Part shown: positions 33,761 through 41,530 of the stretch, piece after piece
Position numbering within the stretch: the first letter of the stretch is position 1
How the letters are laid out: every line of letters begins with the position of its first letter
Assembly (NCBI GenBank): GCA_964352025.1
Contig: CAYGPZ010000003.1
Span: forward strand, 1-64,000
Direction of reading: 5' to 3'
Origin: Hirschia sp964352025
GTDB lineage: Bacteria > Pseudomonadota > Alphaproteobacteria > Caulobacterales > Hyphomonadaceae
DNA length: 64,000 nucleotides
The notes under the pieces: model-generated
Database searches by the model: none
What the model saw: only the letters and a program-made list of their open reading frames with translations
Told to the model about the DNA's origin: nothing
Position numbers and translations under genes: made by a program

Positions 33761-34936
33761 TTAGCTCAATCTGTTTTTGTAATCTTCATATCCAAAGCGG
33801 CGGACTATCTCGATTTTACCCGTCTGAGGATCCGCGATTCCTATGGATGGCAGGCGAACACCGTTAAATGTGGATGTTTTCACCATTGTGTAATGGCCCA
33901 TATCCAGAAATACGAGCTTCTGACCAATCTCGAGCGGCTTCTCAAAGGAATAATCGCCAATCACATCACCTGCCAGACAGGTCAGCCCGCCAAGGCGATA
34001 AGTGTGTGGCTTTTCATCGGGCAAGTGTGCGCCAATAATGTCTGGACGATAGGGCATTTCCAATACGTCGGGCATATGCGCTGTAGCGCTCGTATCCAAA
34101 ATGGCGATATCCATCTCATTGTGGACGATATCCATCACTTCAGTCACGAGGACACCTGTGCGGATAGCAATGGCTTCTCCTGGCTCGAGGTAGATCTCAA
34201 CATCATATTGTTTTTTGATCCGTTGAATGATGTCTACAAGGCGGTCGATGTCATAATCGGGGCGGGTAATGTGATGACCGCCGCCAAAGTTAAGCCATTT
34301 CAAATTTGGGATAAGGTCTCCAAAATCACGTTCGAACACCTCTAAAGATCGCTCAAGTGCATCCACACCTAGCTCGCACAGTGTGTGAAAGTGTAGTCCT
34401 TCAAGACTATCTAAGCCATCAGCAGGAATTTGATCACGAGGTGCGCCAAGACGAGATTTGGGCGCTGCAGGATCATACAGCTCAACGTCTGCTTCGCGAT
34501 GCCCATGATTGACGCGTAGTCCAAATGAGACCGTATTACCGCCAGCAACGAGCACTTCTTCGTAGATAGGTAAAAAACGTTTGGCTTGGTTCACAGAGTT
34601 AAAAACGATGTGATCACATAATGTCAGCAATTCGCGAAAATCAGCTTCCGAATAGGCGGGTGCACACGCGTGGACTTCACCTTTGAATTCCTCGGCCCCA
34701 AGGCGGGCTTCTGCCGTTGACGAAGACGTCACACCGGGCAGGTATTTCATGACGAGTGGCGCAAGTGACCACATCGCAAAGCCTTTTAGCGCGAGCAAAA
34801 TCTTTGCACCAGATCGTTCCTGAACATCTGCCAGTATTTTCAGATTGTCTTCAAGCGCACCTCTATCAATAATGAAAGCAGGCGTCTCAACATTAGATAC
34901 ATCAAATTCAAAAGGGCGGTTTGGGTAAAGGGGCAT
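33761..34936 (-). CDS. nspC: carboxynorspermidine/carboxyspermidine decarboxylase NspC
   Basis: NspC is a PLP-dependent (fold III) decarboxylase that converts carboxyspermidine or carboxynorspermidine to spermidine or norspermidine. The protein of 391 residues has the PLP-Lys region KILLALKGFAMWSLAP and GLRVNHGHREADVELYDPA. Also present are FHTLCELGVDALERSLE and IYLEPGEAIAIRTGVLV. It pairs with the synthase at 37971-39155, but the metal cluster lies between them. The ATG at 34936 directly follows the second arm of an 11-bp hairpin (34937-34973), so there is no usual ribosome-binding site. A TTG nine bases upstream sits inside the hairpin. Family assignment is strong. Confidence 0.94.
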   Translation of the reverse strand: MPLYPNRPFEFDVSNVETPAFIIDRGALEDNLKILADVQERSGAKILLALKGFAMWSLAPLVMKYLPGVTSSSTAEARLGAEEFKGEVHACAPAYSEADFRELLTLCDHIVFNSVNQAKRFLPIYEEVLVAGGNTVSFGLRVNHGHREADVELYDPAAPKSRLGAPRDQIPADGLDSLEGLHFHTLCELGVDALERSLEVFERDFGDLIPNLKWLNFGGGHHITRPDYDIDRLVDIIQRIKKQYDVEIYLEPGEAIAIRTGVLVTEVMDIVHNEMDIAILDTSATAHMPDVLEMPYRPDIIGAHLPDEKPHTYRLGGLTCLAGDVIGDYSFEKPLEIGQKLVFLDMGHYTMVKTSTFNGVRLPSIGIADPQTGKIEIVRRFGYEDYKNRLS

Positions 34937-34973
34937 AAAAGCCAATCCGATTGTTAGAAAGAGATTGGCTTTT
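34937..34973 (-). terminator. terminator-like hairpin abutting the nspC start codon
   Basis: On the - strand AAAAGCCAATC (complement of 34963-34973) pairs perfectly with GATTGGCTTTT (complement of 34937-34947). The ATG of nspC begins at the next base. The 11-bp stem, loop of 15 and short T-run resemble the end of the metal operon. It may act as an attenuator or block translation of nspC, or nspC may be read from a leaderless mRNA. Confidence 0.65.
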
Positions 34974-35013
34974 ATCTAAGATTTTGACTTTTACCAAGTC
35001 ATTCATTTAGCAG

Positions 35014-35394
35014 TTACAACAGCAAATCAGCTGCGAAGAATGCGAAAAATCCGCCCAGCAGATAGCAAACGATCGCAATGCCCAAAATTATCGTGCCTGT
35101 TCGCCGCCAGAAGCTACAAGCTTTGGCTAGCTGGGGATCAATTGGACAAGGCGCATTTCGGTTTAGCCATTTTACCAAGGCCGCCAGCAATAGCATTGCA
35201 CCCGATATTATAAACAACTCAACCTTATGCTCTGTTAGCCATATCAAACCCGGAATATTTGCCGTAAGGCCTGCCATGACAGCACCAGCGCCCAGTGTAA
35301 TCAGGAGTGCTGGTAAAGCGCAGCACACCAGAGTTGAGGCGCTAGCAAATAACGCAAGTGTCGGTGCAATCGCTTCTCGAACAAAGAGTTTCAT
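35014..35394 (-). CDS. MerT-like membrane protein
   Basis: A 126-residue integral membrane protein with about three helices. The first contains the vicinal Cys pair STLVCCALPALLITLGAG, the same kind of motif that binds Hg(II) in MerT. A loop with Cys (APCPIDPQLAKACSFW) resembles the cytoplasmic pair of MerT. It is the last gene of a four-gene set on - and overlaps the upstream His-rich gene by one base. The transported metal is not proven. Mercury, copper or another thiophilic metal is plausible. Confidence 0.78.
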   Translation of the reverse strand: MKLFVREAIAPTLALFASASTLVCCALPALLITLGAGAVMAGLTANIPGLIWLTEHKVELFIISGAMLLLAALVKWLNRNAPCPIDPQLAKACSFWRRTGTIILGIAIVCYLLGGFFAFFAADLLL

Positions 35395-35906
35395 TATTCA
35401 GATGCGTTTGCTGAAGAAGCTATTCTGGAGATGCTGGATGTGCGATATCCGGCCTTTTTCACCAGTTTTTCTATGGTGTCATCGCTTAGTGATTGATCGG
35501 GAGCAAACACCAAATTGAGTGTTTTTGTATCCAGATCGACATACACAGCAGCGACTTCATCTTTTTTGCCGAAAGTCTTATTCATGGCTTTGGCGCAAAA
35601 GTCGCAGACCACACCAAGCACATTTACAACAGCAGCATCGCCGCCTTTGGCCAAGGCTTCTGTTATGTCTGGTGAATGAACCAATGCGGTGTGTTCCGCG
35701 TGTGTCTCATCTGTGTGGGCCTCATGATCCTCGTGTGCATGATCTGAGTGATCATGATCGTCATGCATATCGTGATTGTCATGGCTATCATCGTGATCAC
35801 TATGTGCTTCATTGTGATGATTGTCGTGTTTGGAGCCATGGTGCTCCTGTGCAAAAGCAGGAGCAGAGAATGCGATCATAGCGATTGTAATTAGAGAATA
35901 TTTCAT
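35394..35906 (-). CDS. secreted His-rich protein with HMA-like metal-binding domain
   Basis: A 170-residue exported protein (signal MKYSLITIAMIAFSAPAFA, then Q). Residues about 22-75 are nearly all His/Asp/Glu (repeats of HDNH, DHDH and HAEDH type), a strong metal sponge. The C-terminal 85 residues look like a heavy-metal-associated domain with the pair CDFC (VLGVVCDFCAKAMNKTF) in place of classic CxxC and a VYVDLDTKTLNLVF strand. It could capture periplasmic Zn, Ni, Cu or Hg and pass it to the MerT-like partner it overlaps by one base. Which metal is used cannot be read from sequence. Confidence 0.78.
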   Translation of the reverse strand: MKYSLITIAMIAFSAPAFAQEHHGSKHDNHHNEAHSDHDDSHDNHDMHDDHDHSDHAHEDHEAHTDETHAEHTALVHSPDITEALAKGGDAAVVNVLGVVCDFCAKAMNKTFGKKDEVAAVYVDLDTKTLNLVFAPDQSLSDDTIEKLVKKAGYRTSSISRIASSANASE

Positions 35907-35921
35907 GGATTTGTTTCCGAT

Positions 35922-36566
35922 CTAGAATCTGTATGTAAAGTTTACGAGTGGTTCGTCATCAGTGATGCTCCAACCAAGCTCTAAAAGGGCTGCACCTTTA
36001 AACACGCGGACAAGCGGGGTGACACCATACTCTTCTATGTTATCAGGGCGTTGGTCGATTTCGACCATAAGCCATGTGTGAAGGTCACCCGTATCGCCTT
36101 CATAGGGTGCCCAACCCACTCGCGCTGCTTGCATGAAAGAGCCATCAATCGGTCCTCCATCCAAATAGCGTGCCTTGTATGACGTGAACAAAGTGCGGGT
36201 TTCCCAGTCAGCTAAAATGCCGACATAAGCCATGCTGCTTTGATCAATCTGCGTGTCATTCACACCTTCTATCCAGCCAGCTCCTGCTGTTGCATAGAGA
36301 TTGGCTTGATAGTCCTCACCAAACCAACGTTTGGCGAGATAGGTGAGTTGAGGACCGTGAATGGTAATGTCTTCTTGGCGATCCCATTCGCTTTTCCAAC
36401 CAATTGAGAAGGCCGGGTTTGGCGTATAGTGAACCAGCAAAGATGTGCTTTGTCGGTCTGTTTCTTCAATGACTGTCCAACCGCCTTCATAGGATACGGG
36501 TCTGGCGTGGGCACTCGTCGCTGCGCACATACCTAAAGCGGTTAAGGTCGCGAGTTTTCGCAACAT
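35922..36566 (-). CDS. outer-membrane beta-barrel-like protein of the metal cluster
   Basis: A 214-residue exported protein (signal peptide MLRKLATLTALGMCAATSAHA). The mature part is aromatic-rich alternating strands ending VNFTYRF, typical of a small outer-membrane barrel. I do not recognise the family with confidence. It follows the His/Cys-rich gene after 67 bases and precedes the HMA-like gene after 15 bases, so it is almost surely in the same operon. It may pass or sense a metal at the outer membrane. That is inference from context. Confidence 0.6.
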   Translation of the reverse strand: MLRKLATLTALGMCAATSAHARPVSYEGGWTVIEETDRQSTSLLVHYTPNPAFSIGWKSEWDRQEDITIHGPQLTYLAKRWFGEDYQANLYATAGAGWIEGVNDTQIDQSSMAYVGILADWETRTLFTSYKARYLDGGPIDGSFMQAARVGWAPYEGDTGDLHTWLMVEIDQRPDNIEEYGVTPLVRVFKGAALLELGWSITDDEPLVNFTYRF

Positions 36567-36633
36567 GATATTTCCTTCTGAACATAGTTTTATTCATAAC
36601 GGCAGATAGATTCCGCCTGTGAACTAAACGGGT

Positions 36634-37014
36634 TCAAATGGTTCGCGGTGGGGGAGGTTCTAATGCGTAGCTTTTTTCAAAACCAACTTCATCATTCGTG
36701 ACGAACGCGGTGGATGTGAATGGCAAGTCGAAGTTAAATTCATCAACGGTCACACTAATAGGGACAGCCCAACATCCTGCGCAATCTGATCCGCCATCGC
36801 AATCATCAGGGCAGTCCTGATGAGAGGTATTGTGCATCTCATGCGAGGTATGAACTTGCTCATGGTTTTGACCATGATGCATGTTATGGTCGTTTGCGGT
36901 GGTCGATTGCTTAGTTGCCGTTGCTTCGCTGGTATTACCCATCGCGTGTGCACACGCGCTGCTTGTTCCAAGCAGGCTCGACATAAAAAACGCAAAGGCA
37001 ATCATCAATTTCAT
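36634..37014 (-). CDS. exported His/Cys-rich metal-binding protein (CopL-like)
   Basis: A 126-residue exported protein starting MKLMIAFAFFMSSLLGTSSA (signal, cleavage near ACAHAM). It has repeated Met/His patches (NHMHH- and TSHEMHNTSHQD-type) and a Cys cluster CPDDCDGGSDCAGC near residue 80. This resembles CopL-type metal-binding regulatory proteins that precede copper genes, but similarity is low and the call is tentative. I start at the ATG at 37014 because it opens the signal peptide. An upstream start at 37053 would add 13 residues. It is the first gene of the metal set. Confidence 0.6.
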   Translation of the reverse strand: MKLMIAFAFFMSSLLGTSSACAHAMGNTSEATATKQSTTANDHNMHHGQNHEQVHTSHEMHNTSHQDCPDDCDGGSDCAGCWAVPISVTVDEFNFDLPFTSTAFVTNDEVGFEKSYALEPPPPRTI

Positions 37015-37131
37015 GCGCTTAGGATAGGGGTGTTTTACATTTAGTCCAGTCACAGATACGTGAGAGGATAATTATTGGTGATAAATGTCATGATTGCGAA
37101 CAGGTAAAATTGGCCCTAAATGGACGTCGGC

Positions 37132-37608
37132 TTAACAAGTTCTTTGAACCAATTTGTGGAACAGTTCTGAGAATTTTCCAGCCTCAACAAATTCTGTACT
37201 TTCATCAGTTTCTAAATAAATATAACAGATCGGGTCAGGTGCATCGGACAAATAGAACCAATAATATTGGTATCCCTGATGACTTAAGAAACAGACAAAC
37301 TTTTCATTTGAAAAATGACTTAACTCTTCTTCAATTAAAACTTCATTCAACGCGTCATTGTTGCCCATTACGTCATGAATTGAAGCTTCGCTTCCTGTAA
37401 ATATTCCATTTATATCACTTCCACACCAAAGAGCGTATTCCTTGTATGCTATCGGCAAGCTACCTTTCAGTTCATTTTCCAATTCTGAAATATCGTTTGG
37501 TGAGCAACCTGTGCGATGTAACTTCTTGAGATAAGCGTCTGTTTTCCAATATTGTATAGTTTGACCAAGGTACTTGAATTCCGGATCTTGTTTTTTTTGA
37601 CCAAACAT
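37132..37608 (-). CDS. SMI1/KNR4 family protein
   Basis: A 158-residue protein of the SMI1/KNR4 superfamily. Hallmarks are GCSPNDISELENELKGSLP, AYKEYALWCGSDINGIFTGS and CFLSHQGYQYYWFYLSDAPD, with ICYIYLETDESTEFVEAG near the end. Many bacterial members are immunity proteins for contact-dependent or polymorphic toxins. No toxin gene is adjacent, so this may be an orphan immunity gene. The ATG at 37608 has GGAGAG upstream. A TTG five codons earlier adds ESKR. Its base composition looks AT-richer than its neighbours, hinting at transfer. Confidence 0.82.
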   Translation of the reverse strand: MFGQKKQDPEFKYLGQTIQYWKTDAYLKKLHRTGCSPNDISELENELKGSLPIAYKEYALWCGSDINGIFTGSEASIHDVMGNNDALNEVLIEEELSHFSNEKFVCFLSHQGYQYYWFYLSDAPDPICYIYLETDESTEFVEAGKFSELFHKLVQRTC

Positions 37609-37970
37609 ACGTTTACTCTCCAACTGAATTGCCTATCTGTAGTACTAAATTCTGAAATCACAAATGACCGTTTCTGGCGACTTCCCGCCACCTCCGTATT
37701 CCCAGACTTGATCTGGGATCCAGTGAATTCAACATTTCGCGCCATGCGCGGCTTTATTCTTGGACTGGATTCCTGCGTCCGCAGGAAAGTCGGAATGATA
37801 TGGGTGTTTCGGGTGAGAAACTGTCCGTTCTTTCCCGCGAAGGCGGGAATCTTGTCGTGTTGTGTAATGGATATCCCAGATCCCTTCCCTCGAAGGGATG
37901 AGCGGAGTGGAGAGGGCGATTGACCATCGCTCGACAAAAAGGGCTGCCCCATGGAGCAGCCCTCTAGAGC
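37609..37970. repeat. gene-free spacer with REP-like palindromic repeats
   Basis: Between the SMI1/KNR4 gene and the carboxynorspermidine synthase I find no credible gene. Instead there are four palindromes in 200 bases. They are TCCCAGA-CTTGA-TCTGGGA (37700-37718), TTCCTGC-GTCC-GCAGGAA (37770-37787), TTCCCGC-GA-AGGCGGGAA (about 37832-37849) and TCCCTTCC-CTCGAAGGGA (about 37881-37898). The first motif and its neighbours look like the interspersed palindromic repeats common in alphaproteobacterial genomes. Only one such cluster is in the window. Confidence 0.6.
37936..37962 (-). terminator. terminator of the carboxynorspermidine synthase gene
   Basis: GGGCTGC (37941-37947) pairs with GCAGCCC (37956-37962). 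On the - strand the stem is followed by a T-run (complement of 37936-37940). It lies 8 bases after the stop codon at 37971. Confidence 0.8.
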
Positions 37971-39155
37971 CTACATATCCTTCACATGCCAGGGCAGGCC
38001 CGTGTCGTTCAGGCGGGCGAGGAATGGATCAGGGTCGTTTTGTTCCATATTCCAGACGCCGGGCTGACGCCATTTTCCGGTTGCGATCATTTCGGCACCA
38101 GCGACTGCGGGCACTCCTGTTGTGTAGGACACAGCCTGTGCCCCAACTTCTTTATAAGTCTCTTCATGGTCACAGATATTGTAAATGAAGCTTGTGCGCG
38201 GCTTGCCATCTTTTGTGCCTTTGACCAGACACCCAATTGAGGTTTTGCCTTTATAATTTGGCGCAAGGCTAGCGGGATCAGGCAATAGCTTTTGCAGGAA
38301 TTGTAGCGGTATGATTTCCTGACCTTGGAATTCGATAGGTTCAATGCTGTCGAGACCAAGGTTTTGAATGACATCAAGGTGCTTGATATAGCTTTCGCCA
38401 AAAGTCATCCAGAAACGGATGCGCTTTAGGCCTTTAATGTTCTGGCACAGGCTTTCCATTTCCTCATGGTAGAGAAGGAAGGCTTTGCGTTCACCGACAC
38501 CGGGGAAATCAAACATCATGGAGTGTTCAAGTGGTTGGGTCGTGATCCACTCGCCATTTTCCCAATAACGACCATTGGCCGTGATTTCGCGAATGTTGAT
38601 TTCAGGATTGAAGTTTGTTGCAAACGGGTGACCATGGTCGCCGCCATTACAATCAAGAATGTCGATGGTGTCGATTGTATCGAATAAGTGTTTTTGCGCG
38701 TGCGCACAGAACATATTTGTGACACCGGGGTCAAAACCAGATCCAAGAAGGGCAGTTAGGCCTGCTTCTTTAAAGCGCTCTTGATAAGCCCATTGTTCTT
38801 TATATTCGAATTTGGCCGTGTCTGGGTGCTCATAGTTGGCTGTGTCGAGATAATGCACACCAGCCTGAAGGCAGGCCTCCATCAAAGTCAGGTCTTGATA
38901 AGGTAGCGCCACATTGATGACGAGGTCAGGACCAAAGCTTTTGATAAGTTCGACTGTTTCAGCAACATTATCTGCATCAACAGTTGCGGTTGTGATTTCG
39001 ACGCCTGTTTTATCTTTCACGGCAGTCGCGATGGCGTCGCACTTAGATAGAGTACGGCTTGCTAGCATGATGTCGCTGAAGACTGGGCTCATGGCGAGTT
39101 TATGAGCGACCACTGTGCCGACGCCGCCGGCACCAATTTGAAGAACTTTTGTCAT
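37971..39155 (-). CDS. carboxynorspermidine synthase (saccharopine dehydrogenase-like)
   Basis: A 394-residue saccharopine-dehydrogenase fold enzyme. It starts VLQIGAGGVGTVVAHKLAMS (NAD(P)-binding), has HYLDTANYEHPDTAKFEYKE and DPGVTNMFCAHAQKH, and ends with LARLNDTGLPWHVKDM. In this subfamily it condenses putrescine or diaminopropane with aspartate semialdehyde and reduces the product, giving carboxyspermidine or carboxynorspermidine for NspC. An SDR gene starts only 11 bases upstream, and the ornithine decarboxylase precedes it. Sequence alone cannot tell which diamine is preferred. The presence of an ornithine decarboxylase favours putrescine and spermidine. Confidence 0.92.
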   Translation of the reverse strand: MTKVLQIGAGGVGTVVAHKLAMSPVFSDIMLASRTLSKCDAIATAVKDKTGVEITTATVDADNVAETVELIKSFGPDLVINVALPYQDLTLMEACLQAGVHYLDTANYEHPDTAKFEYKEQWAYQERFKEAGLTALLGSGFDPGVTNMFCAHAQKHLFDTIDTIDILDCNGGDHGHPFATNFNPEINIREITANGRYWENGEWITTQPLEHSMMFDFPGVGERKAFLLYHEEMESLCQNIKGLKRIRFWMTFGESYIKHLDVIQNLGLDSIEPIEFQGQEIIPLQFLQKLLPDPASLAPNYKGKTSIGCLVKGTKDGKPRTSFIYNICDHEETYKEVGAQAVSYTTGVPAVAGAEMIATGKWRQPGVWNMEQNDPDPFLARLNDTGLPWHVKDM

Positions 39156-39166
39156 GCTTTATGCCG

Positions 39167-39946
39167 TTATTGGCCTCCAGTTAGAAACATTGATTCACCT
39201 GTCATAAAACTACAGGCAGGTGAACTTAAAAATACTGCGCCGCCTGCCATTTCTTCAGCGAGACCAGCGCGGCCGACCCAGTTTAATTGCGCGGCATAGT
39301 CATCAAAAGCTTTGCTAGCTTCTGCATCGCCAGCGCGGTCTTCTGCGTGCGTATCTATCAAGCCTGGTGCAAGTGTGTTCAGTAGCACGCCTTTAGAGGC
39401 GTAGTCGCGCGCGAGACTTTGGATCAGATTGTGCTGTGCTGCTTTTGTAGCTGCGTAGATGGAAACGACGGATTTGGGAGAGCGTTGATTAATGCTGCCA
39501 ATGTTGACGACACGGCCCCAGCCTCGATCGGCCATTTGAGGCAATACCGCTTGAAGCATTTCATAGGTGGAGCGGATATTCACATTGACCTGTAAATCAT
39601 ATTGGTCGGGTGTGACCTTGCCAAATTCGCCATTGATTTGAGCAGTAGCGTTGAGCACGAGAATATCCAGAGGACCAATAGCTTTCTGTGTGGCATCAAT
39701 AAGTGCAGGGCCAGCTCCAGATACGGATAGGTCCTGAGGAATAACTTCGCTTTTTACGCCTAATTCTCTGATTTCATCTCTGACTTTTTCGCCGTTCTTA
39801 ATGCTTGAAGCGACATGAATGGCGACATCTGCCCCGCATTGAGCAAGCCCTTTAGCGATTGCAGCACCTATGCCATTGGCGCGGCCTGCACCTGTTACAA
39901 GGACGCGCTTACCGCGTAGATCAAACATGGAAGGACAGGGTAGCAT
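39167..39946 (-). CDS. short-chain dehydrogenase/reductase (SDR)
   Basis: A 259-residue classical SDR. The cofactor motif is TGAGRANGIGAAIA. The conserved NxxG-type region is LVLNATAQ, and catalytic Ser and Tyr-Lys are in VVNIGSINQRS and YAATK. It is 11 bases upstream of the carboxynorspermidine synthase on the same strand, so co-transcription is very likely. No substrate can be read off. The location hints at a polyamine or amino-aldehyde step, but SDRs are promiscuous neighbours. The start could also be the Met 6 residues in (MFDLRGKRVLVTG), which fits the family better. Confidence 0.88.
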   Translation of the reverse strand: MLPCPSMFDLRGKRVLVTGAGRANGIGAAIAKGLAQCGADVAIHVASSIKNGEKVRDEIRELGVKSEVIPQDLSVSGAGPALIDATQKAIGPLDILVLNATAQINGEFGKVTPDQYDLQVNVNIRSTYEMLQAVLPQMADRGWGRVVNIGSINQRSPKSVVSIYAATKAAQHNLIQSLARDYASKGVLLNTLAPGLIDTHAEDRAGDAEASKAFDDYAAQLNWVGRAGLAEEMAGGAVFLSSPACSFMTGESMFLTGGQ

Positions 39947-40068
39947 AATTATCTTTACTCACTGATGAGGGGCTTTGAATACGACAATATAGCATAATCA
40001 CAAGTTACTATTTTGTGTTGCTATTATAGCTATATATGCCGATATCTATAGCACTATTCGGTCAGGAG

Positions 40069-41283
40069 CTAGGCCTGCTTTTTAGGAAAAGCGATTACAT
40101 TGTTTGAGAATGCGACGCTGGCTCCATCTTCTTCAGATACATACAAAGTCGGGCTTATGCTGTCGCGCACGCGGATTGTCTGCGTGTCACCGAAGCCGTT
40201 AAAGCGTGTGGCCAATGCGGTACCGTATGCGCCCATCATGCCAAACTCGATATAGTCACCTTCTTTGATATCGATAGGCAGATCAAAACTTCCATCAAGC
40301 ACGTCTATGGAATCACATGTCGGTCCGTAAATTGTGAAGGATGCGGTGTCGTTACTTGTCGCGCCAGATGCGCGGTGCAATTTCATTGGGAAAGGCCATT
40401 TGCAATGCGCTGCATCAAACAGATTTCCGTAGGCACCATCATTTAGGTAAACTTTGTCGCCACGCACCATTTCCACTTTTGCCACCAAAGATGTTGAATC
40501 GGCGACAAGTGATCGGCCCGGTTCACACCAAAGGTCTGCGTTGAACAGAACAGGCATCTCTTCAAAGACTTCATCAATTACATCGATATATGACTGAAGG
40601 TCTGGCGGTGACATGTTTGGGTAAAGCGCTGGAAAACCACCACCAACATCAACAATATCTACCGTCACAGCTGCTTGAAGGATAACGCTGGAAACGACAT
40701 CCATCGCAACACGATAAGCGCGCGGGTCCATACATTGAGATCCGACATGGAAGCTGACGCCTAATTCGTCGGCATATGCACGGGCTGACTGCAAAACGGA
40801 AACAGCTTCTTTTCCAAAACAACCAAATTTTCCCGCCAATGGCATGGATGATCCATCATTGGAAACTGCCATGCGCACGATAAGAATGAGATCTTCTGCA
40901 TAATTCGTTGCTTCAAGAATTTTCTGAAGCTCTTCCTCACAATCAAGTGCAAAGATTCTCACACCATAATCAAAGTAAGCGCGTTCAATTGAATGACGGT
41001 TTTTGATCGGGTGAAGATAGGCGAGAATAGCATCATCAAAGCGGTTCGCGATCAACTCAATTTCGTCCATTGAGGCGACATCAAACCAGCGCATGCCTGC
41101 GTTATACATGGCATCCAACGCCCATTCAGATGGGTTGGCTTTGACGGCGTATAGTACATCGCCAGGAAAGTGATTCTGGAACCAAGAAGCGGCGGTTGCC
41201 ACGCGGTCCGGTCGCACACAGGCAACTGGAGTCTCGGGGCGTAGAACGCGGACTAGGTCCAGAGGTGTTTGGAAAGTGAGCAT
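40069..41283 (-). CDS. ornithine (lysine) decarboxylase, fold III PLP enzyme
   Basis: This 404-residue enzyme decarboxylates ornithine to putrescine (some relatives also use lysine to make cadaverine). The PLP Lys lies in DVLYAVKANPSEWALDAMY, then FDVASMDEIELI and the pyridoxal region VDVGGGFPALYP. WCEPGRSLVADS and the Cys in YGPTCDSIDVL complete the active site shared by the dimer. The ATG at 41283 has AGAGGGGATGTGAC directly upstream, better than the earlier ATG at 41316. It heads the polyamine genes on - and has a leader of about 200 bases with the structure described separately. Confidence 0.93.
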   Translation of the reverse strand: MLTFQTPLDLVRVLRPETPVACVRPDRVATAASWFQNHFPGDVLYAVKANPSEWALDAMYNAGMRWFDVASMDEIELIANRFDDAILAYLHPIKNRHSIERAYFDYGVRIFALDCEEELQKILEATNYAEDLILIVRMAVSNDGSSMPLAGKFGCFGKEAVSVLQSARAYADELGVSFHVGSQCMDPRAYRVAMDVVSSVILQAAVTVDIVDVGGGFPALYPNMSPPDLQSYIDVIDEVFEEMPVLFNADLWCEPGRSLVADSTSLVAKVEMVRGDKVYLNDGAYGNLFDAAHCKWPFPMKLHRASGATSNDTASFTIYGPTCDSIDVLDGSFDLPIDIKEGDYIEFGMMGAYGTALATRFNGFGDTQTIRVRDSISPTLYVSEEDGASVAFSNNVIAFPKKQA

Positions 41284-41480
41284 GTCACATCCCCTCTGTA
41301 TTTTCGTAAAACCCAATCCGGCGTTAGTACGGGCTTTCGTCTCGTTTAAGTCTGCCCCTCAACCCGCACACGTCACCCAAATCTCGTTTAAGAAATTTAG
41401 ACGCCACGTGGAATCAGGGCGGCAAAGCCTCGAGCCGATGTCCGCCGGAACTTGCCACTTAAATTGAATAGACTTGTGTG
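41284..41480 (-). ncRNA. candidate speF-type leader RNA upstream of ornithine decarboxylase
   Basis: A leader of about 200 bases precedes the decarboxylase with no gene in it. Read on the - strand it contains a helix between GGCGG (complement of 41442-41446) and CCGCC (complement of 41418-41422). It also has an 11-base repeat CTTAAACGAGA in two copies (complement of 41382-41392 and 41340-41350). A CCACGTGG palindrome lies close by. The speF motif is a known structured RNA upstream of ornithine decarboxylase genes in alphaproteobacteria, so context and structure fit. I cannot run a covariance search, so this is a proposal. Confidence 0.55.
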
Positions 41481-41530
41481 TAAAGAGCAAAAAAGCGCCA
41501 GGAAGTGAAAATAGTTCTAAATTCTATGGG

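Noticed and set aside
33746..34345. 199-codon open frame on + opposite nspC
   Set aside because: It lies wholly antisense to a strong nspC match and has no family-like content.
35519..35881. His-rich frame on + over the HMA-like gene
   Set aside because: Complement of the His-rich gene gives codons that look His/Arg-rich. The - strand has the signal peptide and ribosome-site layout.
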